From positions 1-41,639 of the forward strand of contig JADKFV010000050.1 of the NCBI GenBank assembly GCA_016717325.1: a DNA stretch of 41,639 nt. Reading direction: 5' to 3'. Below are positions 28,418 through 35,098 of this stretch, one piece after another (position 1 is the first letter of the stretch; every line of letters begins with the position of its first letter). Position numbers and translations under genes: made by a program. Source of the DNA: Bacteroidota bacterium. Lineage in GTDB: Bacteria > Bacteroidota > Bacteroidia > AKYH767-A > OLB10. The notes beneath the pieces were generated by a model. That model was not told the DNA's origin. It was given only the letters and a program-made list of their open reading frames with translations, and made no database searches.

Positions 28418-29503
28418 ATGAAAAGGCTAAGAATACTAACACTTTGTTCTGTTTCCATTGCATTGGCAATATTCTTTTTCAAAAAAGAAACCCCTTCCAC
28501 AATATCGCAAGGAGATGGATTGGTGTTAAAAAAAGAGTGGCTCACCAAAAATAAAAACCCTGTCACACCAAAAGAATATTGCCGCCCGGCCGACCAAACA
28601 TTTTTGACCTTTCCCGAATGGTTTTTAGTTTTCAGTCCCGATGAACAAGCGCAATATTTTAAACATACTACCGCTACTACTTTTCCATACACCACTCACA
28701 CAACACAAATATGGCAGAGCTATAAAATTGTTTGCGACCAAATTCGTGACAACTTCGTATACAATGGTGGTTATCATTTTATGATTTGGGTAATAGGCTC
28801 GAGCGCAACTGTAGAATATACTATAAAAGCATGGTACGAAAAAATTATTGGCCGCCTTACCGATACTTATGAAGTGATAACCGATGAGGATAAATTCAAT
28901 GCAACGTTTACTCAAAACTATGTAGACTTTATAAAGGACAGGCCGTGGTACGAATTCAATTTCAAAAAGGAATTATCTGCACTTTATAAAACAACAACAA
29001 TTTTCGACACATATTTTATTCGTAAAATAGAACGTAAATATATTTTGACATCGGAACTGATTGTTAAAATAGTTTATGGCAAATTGATTGGACTTGGCAC
29101 CGCATCGGTTTATGAAGCAGCGTTACCCACAACTGAAGTATTAGTAGATTCATTAGTTGCAAATGTTGCGCCTTTCAAAATATTAAAGACCTACGAAAAC
29201 AAATCGGCCGTAATTAGTTTGCCACGCTACAACAAGTTTAATGATGCTGCTTGCAAGCTGGCGCAACAAGGGTTTACATTCAAAGAAGTTGCCGGTAACA
29301 ATTCGGCAATTTTGATTACGGTTTTAGCGCCTGTTGACACCCGCATAGCTTATAAAAATTGTCAAACTATTTTTATACAATCCATTTCATCGCAGAGGCA
29401 AATGCAACGAATAGCAATTGCAGCTCCGGTAAAAGATTTGAGTACTTTATTATTACAACTTAAAAACGATGAATTAATTATCGAACATATTTTCGATTTT
29501 TAA
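28418..29503 (+). CDS. Membrane-anchored protein of unknown function (third gene of the FAD operon)
   Basis: 361 residues from ATG 28418 (MKRLRILTLCS); a longer in-frame reading upstream would overlap the methyltransferase and is less likely. One N-terminal membrane helix or signal anchor (RILTLCSVSIALAIFFF). The rest is soluble, with CRPADQTFLTFPEWFLVFSPDEQAQYF and YHFMIWVIGSSATVEYTIKAWYEK near residues 50-150, and a C-terminal part resembling a ligand-binding fold (IITVLAPVDTRIAYKNCQTIFIQ). I do not recognise the family. Because it overlaps the operon so tightly, a role with the oxidase and methyltransferase is likely. Confidence 0.7.
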   Translation: MKRLRILTLCSVSIALAIFFFKKETPSTISQGDGLVLKKEWLTKNKNPVTPKEYCRPADQTFLTFPEWFLVFSPDEQAQYFKHTTATTFPYTTHTTQIWQSYKIVCDQIRDNFVYNGGYHFMIWVIGSSATVEYTIKAWYEKIIGRLTDTYEVITDEDKFNATFTQNYVDFIKDRPWYEFNFKKELSALYKTTTIFDTYFIRKIERKYILTSELIVKIVYGKLIGLGTASVYEAALPTTEVLVDSLVANVAPFKILKTYENKSAVISLPRYNKFNDAACKLAQQGFTFKEVAGNNSAILITVLAPVDTRIAYKNCQTIFIQSISSQRQMQRIAIAAPVKDLSTLLLQLKNDELIIEHIFDF

Positions 29504-29505
29504 TG

Positions 29506-29535
29506 TTGTATCCTATTAAATTTAAAATACTTTTG
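29506..29535 (+). promoter_or_regulatory. Promoter of the CHAP amidase gene
   Basis: TTG at 29506-29508 and TACTTTTG at 29528-29535 are separated by 19 bp and match the Bacteroidota -33 and -7 elements. The start codon is 35 bp downstream at 29571. This is the best promoter match in the window. Confidence 0.6.
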
Positions 29536-29570
29536 GCATATATCATTTAACCATTTAATAAAAAATCATC

Positions 29571-30341
29571 ATGGATTATCCAAAGAGAATTATCACCAAA
29601 GGTGAAACAGACAAAAAAATCGTAAAAGCAATTCAAACACAACTTAATGCTAAGGGTTGCGGCCCCGTTGCAGTTGATGGAGATTTTGGGCCCGGCACAG
29701 TATCGGCCGTGAAATTATTTCAAACGCGAAATGCTGATAGCAACGGTAGTCAATTAAAAGCCGATGGCAAAATTGGAGCAATCACATGGTCGACCCTTTT
29801 CGGAGAGGAGACCGTGCCTGTAATCGACACAACATCATCTGCAATGCTGCAAAAGGTTTTAGAAATTGCTGTATCGCAAATTGGCGTTTCAGAAGATCCA
29901 AATAACAAAAACAGAGGACTTGAGGTAGATGAATACTTGCGCAGGGCAGGCCTTGAGCCCAAAGGTCAACATTATAGCTGGTGCATGGCATTTGTATATT
30001 GGTGTTTCGATGAGGCTGCAAAATCATTAGGCAAAAAAAATCCTTTGGTAAAAACTGCAGGTTGCCTCAGGCAGTGGAACGAAACTACATGCCCAAAAGT
30101 AAAAATGGCCGATGCAAAAAATAATCCCTCATTAGTGAAGCCTGGTTTTGTTTTTATTATCGATCATGGTAAAGGTAACGGCCATACCGGAATTGTTGAA
30201 TCGGTAAACGGAGGTTACCTTAATACTATAGAAGGCAACACCAGTCAGGCGGGAAGCCGTGAAGGTACAGGAGTAATGCGACTTACAAGAAGAAAAATTG
30301 GTGATATTACCAAAGGATTTATCAATGCCGGCAAAGCTTAA
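29571..30341 (+). CDS. Peptidoglycan-binding domain + CHAP amidase
   Basis: 256 residues. The first 80 are a PG_binding_1 domain (IQTQLNAKGCGPVAVDGDFGPGTVSAVKLFQ, DGKIGAITWSTLF). Residues about 95-250 are a CHAP-like cysteine peptidase/amidase: YSWCMAFVYWCF (catalytic Cys about 139), GNGHTGIVE (His about 205) and IEGNTS (Asn about 222). It would cut peptidoglycan stem peptides or cross-bridges. No signal peptide is visible, so release may be via a holin, lysis or a contractile system; a phage-derived endolysin is possible, though no other phage gene is nearby. Own promoter at 29506. Confidence 0.82.
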   Translation: MDYPKRIITKGETDKKIVKAIQTQLNAKGCGPVAVDGDFGPGTVSAVKLFQTRNADSNGSQLKADGKIGAITWSTLFGEETVPVIDTTSSAMLQKVLEIAVSQIGVSEDPNNKNRGLEVDEYLRRAGLEPKGQHYSWCMAFVYWCFDEAAKSLGKKNPLVKTAGCLRQWNETTCPKVKMADAKNNPSLVKPGFVFIIDHGKGNGHTGIVESVNGGYLNTIEGNTSQAGSREGTGVMRLTRRKIGDITKGFINAGKA

Positions 30342-30517
30342 ATATTCCTGTTTTAATGCTGCATAGGGTAAAATTATTTTTTTTCAGATTGTATAATCTT
30401 TATCAATGTTCGGAATTTGCATTTTTGATATTGAACTTTGTTTGTGAAATAGTTTCTAATCAAAAAAAAATCTGCTTAACAATTTAGTCTTTTTAAAAAT
30501 AATTCCGTCAACAAAAA

Positions 30518-30550
30518 AAATGGATATTTGAAAAACATATCCATTTTTTT
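30518..30550. terminator. Bidirectional terminator
   Basis: Stem ATGGATAT (30520-30527)/ATATCCAT (30537-30544), A-run before and T-run after, between the CHAP gene (+) and HxlR (-). Confidence 0.8.
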
Positions 30551-30915
30551 TATTTAGATTTTTTGAATAATCGCTTACGATGCAAATAACCCCATTGCGC
30601 CATTTCATCGATTACCTTTTCGAGCGTTTTGCCATAATGTGTTATTTCATATTCTACAGTAATAGGTTTTGTATTACAAACTGTTCTCGTTACCAATTCA
30701 TTTAACTCAAGTTCCTGCAGCTCTTTCGACAACATCTTGGCGGCAATACCATCCACTTCGCGCAGCAAATCCATAAAACGCATTTTCCCTTTTTGCATGA
30801 GCGAACCTATAATCTGTATTTTCCATTTGCCCGATAGCAACTCCATAGTATCTCTAATGGCTAAAAATCTTTTGGTACATACTTGTGATGTTTCGGGTAT
30901 GGGCTTCTTTTTCAT
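30550..30915 (-). CDS. HxlR-family winged-helix transcriptional regulator
   Basis: 121 residues, typical MarR-like HxlR fold. TMELLSGKWKIQIIGSLMQKGKMRFMDLLREV is the first part of the wHTH, GIAAKMLSKELQELELNELVTRTV the recognition helix and wing, and ITVEYEITHYGKTLEKVIDEMAQWG the dimer end. HxlR proteins act as dimers, often sensing reactive electrophiles, oxidants or disulfide state. The single Cys pair (VCTKRF and VCNTKP) could sense thiols. It is divergent from yceI and probably controls both; a GTAAC/GTTAC site sits between them. Confidence 0.85.
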   Translation of the reverse strand: MKKKPIPETSQVCTKRFLAIRDTMELLSGKWKIQIIGSLMQKGKMRFMDLLREVDGIAAKMLSKELQELELNELVTRTVCNTKPITVEYEITHYGKTLEKVIDEMAQWGYLHRKRLFKKSK

Positions 30916-30940
30916 TTCTATTTTGATATTAATTTCGATA

Positions 30941-30948
30941 CAAACATA
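30941..30948 (-). promoter_or_regulatory. -7 element of the HxlR gene
   Basis: Minus-strand TATGTTTG, an exact TAnnTTTG match 26 bp before the start codon. No clear -33. Confidence 0.4.
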
Positions 30949-30987
30949 AATACGAACTTTACATTTATCAGACTGAGTTTCTTAAAG

Positions 30988-30999
30988 GTAACCAGTTAC
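30988..30999. promoter_or_regulatory. Candidate HxlR operator GTAAC-CA-GTTAC
   Basis: Perfect inverted repeat, five-base arms with a 2-base centre, in the 156-bp gap between divergent hxlR-like and yceI genes. Position and symmetry fit a dimeric wHTH regulator; binding is inferred. Confidence 0.4.
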
Positions 31000-31071
31000 T
31001 AAAAGGAAATCATTAACAAAAGTAAACTATTTTTCATATCATTGCAGCCTCAAACAAAAAACAAAAAAATT

Positions 31072-31644
31072 ATGAAGAAAATTAGTATCTTATTGGTAGC
31101 CACCGTTGTGGCGTTATCATCGTTCAAAGCAGTTGAAATGTGGAAAATGGACAAAGCACATTCAGCATTGACTTTCACTGTTACCCATATGGGCATAAGT
31201 GATGCGGTTGGTACATTCAAAAATGTTGACGTAACAATTAAATCCGAAAAAGCCGATTTCAGCGATGCCATATTTGAATTTACAGCCGAAGCTGCATCAG
31301 TTAATACAGGTAACGAAATGAGAGACAAGCATTTGATTAGCCCTGAATTTTTTGATGTAGAAAAATTCCCCAAAGTATCTTTTGTAAGTACAGGTATAAA
31401 AAATGTTAGTAAGAACACATACAAATTATCTGGAAACCTGACACTGCACGGTGTTACAAAACCTGTAGTATTAGATATGCTATACCGTGGCACAATTGAA
31501 AATCCAATGTCGAAGGCCACCACAAGCGGGTTTCAGGTTACAGGCAGCATCAAACGTTCTGACTTTGCATTTGGCAGTGGCATGCCCGAAGCATTGTTAA
31601 GCGATGTTGTTACAATAAAGGCTGACGGAGAATTTACAAAATAA
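31072..31644 (+). CDS. YceI family protein 1
   Basis: 190 residues from ATG 31072; the reading 10 codons longer lacks a natural start. The signal peptide is MKKISILLVATVVALSSFKA. The rest is the YceI beta-barrel (lipocalin-like) with MWKMDKAHSALTFTVTHMGISDAVGTF, MRDKHLISPEFFDVEKFPKVSFVST and LTLHGVTKPV motifs. YceI proteins bind polyisoprenoids such as quinones in a tunnel. It is the first gene after the divergent HxlR regulator and is followed by a terminator and a second YceI gene. Confidence 0.9.
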   Translation: MKKISILLVATVVALSSFKAVEMWKMDKAHSALTFTVTHMGISDAVGTFKNVDVTIKSEKADFSDAIFEFTAEAASVNTGNEMRDKHLISPEFFDVEKFPKVSFVSTGIKNVSKNTYKLSGNLTLHGVTKPVVLDMLYRGTIENPMSKATTSGFQVTGSIKRSDFAFGSGMPEALLSDVVTIKADGEFTK

Positions 31645-31658
31645 TTATCTTAGCATAA

Positions 31659-31689
31659 AAAAGACTGGGCATTGCGCTCAGTCTTTTTT
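31659..31689 (+). terminator. Rho-independent terminator
   Basis: Stem AAAGACTG/CAGTCTTT (with GGC-attg-GCT in the loop) followed by seven or more T residues. It separates the two YceI genes, so they may have independent levels. Confidence 0.85.
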
Positions 31690-31709
31690 TTACAATTAAA
31701 TTAAAGTTT

Positions 31710-32239
31710 ATGAAAAAAATAATTCCTGCATTTTTAGTACTTGTTTCTATGTTTGCTTTCTTAGCATTTGCACCTGCAGACGCATGGAAAATAGGAACAA
31801 AAAACAATGTCACATTCAGCACTTCCGGAGTAAGTGGCATTTTCAAAACACTAACCGGTAAAATTGTTTTGATGAACAAAATTTGTCTACAGCCATTTTT
31901 GATATATCAATTGATGTTAACAGCATTAATACCGGTAATGGCATGATGAACACACACGCAAAAGGTGACGATTGGTTTGAGTCAGCAAAATATCCAAGCA
32001 TAAAATTCACTTCAAAGAAAGTTGAAAAAACACCAACAGGATATTTAGCAACAGGAAGTTTGCAAATGCATGGCATAACAAAAGATATGAGCTTGCCATT
32101 CACTTTTACAAAAAATGAAACAGGTGGAATATTTGAGGGAACATTCTCTGTTAAAAGAAATGATTTTAAAATTGGTGAAGCGGGTGGTGAAGTTGGTGAT
32201 GAAATAAAAATAAAAGTTACTGTACCCGTTACTAAATAA
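31710..32239 (+). CDS. YceI family protein 2 (one frameshift)
   Basis: 176 residues when restored, ATG 31710 with signal peptide KKIIPAFLVLVSMFAFLAFA. It follows the same pattern as YceI 1: WKIGTKNNVTFSTSGVSGIFKTLTG, AIFDISIDVNSINTGNGMMNTHAKGDDWFESAKYPSIKFTSKK and LQMHGITKDMSLPFTF. One T is missing from a T-run near 31869, splitting the gene into 31710-31946 and 31883-32239. It is closer in sequence to other short YceI-like proteins than to YceI 1, so this is not a recent duplicate. The next gene starts 2 bp after its stop. Confidence 0.85.
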
Positions 32240-32241
32240 AA

Positions 32242-32637
32242 ATGATGATAAAAAAATCTCTTTTACTCGGTGCTATTTCTGGTTTACTTGCCGGCATTGC
32301 ATGTGTAATCTATCAAAAAGTATATGCCTCATCGTTGGGTGCTGATTTTGCAACTATTGTAAAACCAATGCAAGTGGTAATTACTACAATCATAAGTGGA
32401 TTAATTGCCGGCACAGGATTTTGGTTATGCAATAAATGGTTTAAAGGAAATGGAGAAATAATTTTCAATTTCGTTTTTGCTATTCTTTCGTTTGCAAGTA
32501 TTTTGCCTGCATTTGCTTTTAAACTTCCCCTCGATGCAGAGATGCCTGAATTATTTCCCGGCCTGGTTGTTCCTATGCATTTTTTTTCTGCACTGGCGTG
32601 GTTCACACTAAAGCCCTTATTCTATAAAAGCGCTTAG
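32242..32637 (+). CDS. Four-helix membrane protein of unknown function
   Basis: 131 residues. Hydrophobic segments: about 5-25, 45-62, 70-92 and 105-125 (LLLGAISGLLAGIACVIY; VVITTIISGLIAGTGFWL; FNFVFAILSFASILPAFAF; HFFSALAWFTLKPLF). The family is not recognised. It starts 2 bp after YceI 2, so a shared transcript and a role linked to the YceI proteins (for example polyisoprenoid or quinone handling) are plausible but not shown. Confidence 0.7.
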   Translation: MMIKKSLLLGAISGLLAGIACVIYQKVYASSLGADFATIVKPMQVVITTIISGLIAGTGFWLCNKWFKGNGEIIFNFVFAILSFASILPAFAFKLPLDAEMPELFPGLVVPMHFFSALAWFTLKPLFYKSA

Positions 32638-32661
32638 TTTTTTTTACAACAAGTTTCTCTG

Positions 32662-32987
32662 CTAATTATTCTTAGATATTTTTACTACAACGTCATAGCC
32701 AAAGTTGCCTTTTTTGCAATTCAGTATTACTGTATCATTCTTGGCTACAGATTTATAAAACCATCGCTCACCTCCAGCCGTTCTTCGTTATCGTTATTGG
32801 AAATAAAAATCCATTTAGTACCATAACGCATATTATCGGTTTTTTTGATTACCATTTTAGTGTAGGTAATTTCTTTAGCGGTACCTGTTCTGTTTAATAA
32901 TGATAAAGTAGCAATGCCAACCATGCAACAAACTAAAGGTAATAAAATAAAAACTGAGTAGCCGATAGCAAAATTTTGGCGCAGCAA
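32662..32987 (-). CDS. Small membrane-anchored protein (one frameshift)
   Basis: About 108 residues when restored. The N-terminal helix is IGYSVFILLPLVCCMVGIATL (about 8-28), then a soluble part ending FYKSVAKNDTVILNCKKGNFGYDVVVKISKNN. The frame breaks near 32775 in a short GG run (EERLE then restored ERWFYKS). I do not recognise the family. It starts 2 bp after the membrane gene at 32990-33415, so the two are likely co-transcribed on the minus strand. Confidence 0.6.
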
Positions 32988-32989
32988 TT

Positions 32990-33415
32990 TTATTTTTTAA
33001 AGACAACAAATAATAATAGCACAGCCACAATAATTCCACACCAAATGCCTTCTTGCAAAAGAGAAATGCCGCCTAAAACATTTTCGATAGTGCGGGCTTC
33101 GTATAAGAAAAAACATATTATCACTAATGCTAATATGCGAATTATATTTTTTGCCGAAACACTCAGAGGTTTATCAGCATCGGGTTGATTCAACTTTTTT
33201 TTGTCGTAGAGAAATTTGTAGAAAAAATAAATGGAGTAAACTATAAGATTGGTGAGCAAAAGAAAACCTCCATACAATACTGCAGCAAAACCCACCAAAC
33301 CAATTACTTTGAGTGGCATGTGAAACTTACCAAAGTAGCCCACTATTTCGATGCCAAAAAAAATAAAAAGTATGCCGGCACATAATTCAAACAGTGGTTC
33401 TAATTTTCGCATCAT
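32990..33415 (-). CDS. Membrane protein of unknown function
   Basis: 141 residues with four hydrophobic segments (about 8-27, 38-62, 92-108, 118-138: LCAGILFIFFGIEIVGYF; VIGLVGFAAVLYGGFLLLTNLIVYSIYFFYKFLY; IIRILALVIICFFLYEA; WCGIIVAVLLLFVVFKK). A Lys/Asp-rich loop (YDKKKLNQPDADKPL) lies in the middle. It has no recognised domain and no signal for a specific role. First gene of the minus-strand pair with 32662-32987; convergent with the four-helix gene. Confidence 0.65.
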   Translation of the reverse strand: MMRKLEPLFELCAGILFIFFGIEIVGYFGKFHMPLKVIGLVGFAAVLYGGFLLLTNLIVYSIYFFYKFLYDKKKLNQPDADKPLSVSAKNIIRILALVIICFFLYEARTIENVLGGISLLQEGIWCGIIVAVLLLFVVFKK

Positions 33416-33484
33416 AGTTTTTTAATTGAATGCATTACAAATAATATCAACAGAAAAAAATGAATAGACCATCTGCAACGAGCA

Positions 33485-35014
33485 TCACTCCCACTCTATG
33501 GTTGCAGGCGGCTTACTACTAATATCGTACACTACTCTATTTACACCTTTCACCGAGTTAATAATTTCGTTTGAGATGTGTGCTAAAAATTCGTAAGGCA
33601 AATGTGCCCAATCTGCAGTCATACCATCTACAGAAGTTACGGCACGCAATGCTACGCAGTTTTCGTAAGTGCGTTCATCGCCCATCACGCCTACACTTTT
33701 CACCGGTAATAAAATACTTCCGGCCTGCCATACTTTTTCGTACAGGTTATGACTCTTCAATCCATTGATAAAAATATCGTCCACCTTTTGCAAAATTTCA
33801 ACTTTGTGTGCGGTAATATCACCAAGTATGCGAATGCCCAATCCCGGACCGGGAAAAGGATGGCGGTGCAGAATATTGTGATCGAGTTGCAATGTATCGC
33901 CCACCAGGCGCACTTCATCTTTAAACAAACTGCGCAAAGGTTCAATCACTTTGAGTTTCATTTTTTCGGGAAGTCCACCCACATTATGATGCGATTTTAT
34001 TGTAGCCGAAGGTCCTTTCACACTCACGCTTTCAATTACATCGGGATATATAGTTCCTTGTGCCAACCATTTTACATCTTGTATTTTATGCGCTTCGGCA
34101 TCAAACACATCAATAAAAGTTTTGCCTATTGCTTTACGTTTTTCTTCGGGATCGCTTATGCCTTTTAGTGCATCGTAAAATTGTTGCGCAGCATCTACAC
34201 CAATTATATTTAAATCGAAATGTGCAAATGCATCGAGCACTTGTTGAAATTCGTTATGGCGCAACAAACCATTGTCAACAAAAATGCAATACAAATTTTT
34301 GCCTATGGCCTTGCTTAATAACAAAGCGGCAACACTGGAATCCACACCGCCCGAAAGGCCGAGCAAAACTCTATCGTTGCCAACTATGCCGCGAATATTT
34401 TCTATACTTTCTTCTACAAATGCATTGGGTGTCCAGTCGCCTTTGCAACCACAAATATTTATCACGAAATTTTTTATGATTGTTTTGCCTTCGATAGAAT
34501 GAACCACCTCGGGATGAAACTGCACACCAAAATTATCCTCATTATCGAATTGATATGCGGCACATTTTACATCATTTGTCGAGGCAAGTACTGTAGTGTT
34601 TTCAGGTGCATGCAAAATGGTATCGGCATGCGACATCCACACTTGCGATTGCGGATGAACATCCTGCATCAATGCAGACTCATGTGCCGACAATTGCAAT
34701 GCAGCACGACCATACTCACGTTTGGTTGAGGGTGCAACATTTCCACCTGCCTGCAAAGCCATCAGTTGCGCACCATAACAAACACCAAGCACAGGTATTT
34801 TTTTTCGTAGCGCAATGGTATCAACCGAAGGTGCATCCACATCGCGCACCGAAGATGGCCCTCCCGAAAGTATTACGCCTTTTACATGAGCACCTAACTC
34901 GAAAGGTTTATTGAAAGGAATAATTTCGCAATACACATTTTGTTCGCGCACTCTGCGCGCTATAAGTTGTGTAAACTGTGACCCGAAATCCAGTATGAGA
35001 ATTGTTTGATGCAT
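33485..35014 (-). CDS. guaA: GMP synthase (glutamine-hydrolysing)
   Basis: 509 residues, full length, no frame breaks. Catalyses XMP + ATP + glutamine to GMP, last step of guanine nucleotide synthesis. Class I glutamine amidotransferase domain (1-190): GVCYGAQLMAL with the nucleophile Cys near 78 and QFHPEVVHS. The ATP pyrophosphatase P-loop SGGVDSSVAALL lies near 220. The C-terminal dimerisation domain ends VVYDISSKPPATIEWE, the characteristic guaA end. A TATTTTTG -7 box is 38 bp upstream. Confidence 0.97.
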   Translation of the reverse strand: MHQTILILDFGSQFTQLIARRVREQNVYCEIIPFNKPFELGAHVKGVILSGGPSSVRDVDAPSVDTIALRKKIPVLGVCYGAQLMALQAGGNVAPSTKREYGRAALQLSAHESALMQDVHPQSQVWMSHADTILHAPENTTVLASTNDVKCAAYQFDNEDNFGVQFHPEVVHSIEGKTIIKNFVINICGCKGDWTPNAFVEESIENIRGIVGNDRVLLGLSGGVDSSVAALLLSKAIGKNLYCIFVDNGLLRHNEFQQVLDAFAHFDLNIIGVDAAQQFYDALKGISDPEEKRKAIGKTFIDVFDAEAHKIQDVKWLAQGTIYPDVIESVSVKGPSATIKSHHNVGGLPEKMKLKVIEPLRSLFKDEVRLVGDTLQLDHNILHRHPFPGPGLGIRILGDITAHKVEILQKVDDIFINGLKSHNLYEKVWQAGSILLPVKSVGVMGDERTYENCVALRAVTSVDGMTADWAHLPYEFLAHISNEIINSVKGVNRVVYDISSKPPATIEWE

Positions 35015-35051
35015 CTATTTTTTTTGTCTTTGAAATATTAAATTATGTTTC

Positions 35052-35059
35052 CAAAAATA
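35052..35059 (-). promoter_or_regulatory. -7 element of guaA
   Basis: Minus-strand TATTTTTG, an exact TAnnTTTG match, 38 bp before the ATG at 35014. Confidence 0.4.
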
Positions 35060-35098
35060 ATATTTCACTTTATGTTTAAATATACTGAGTGAGATTTT

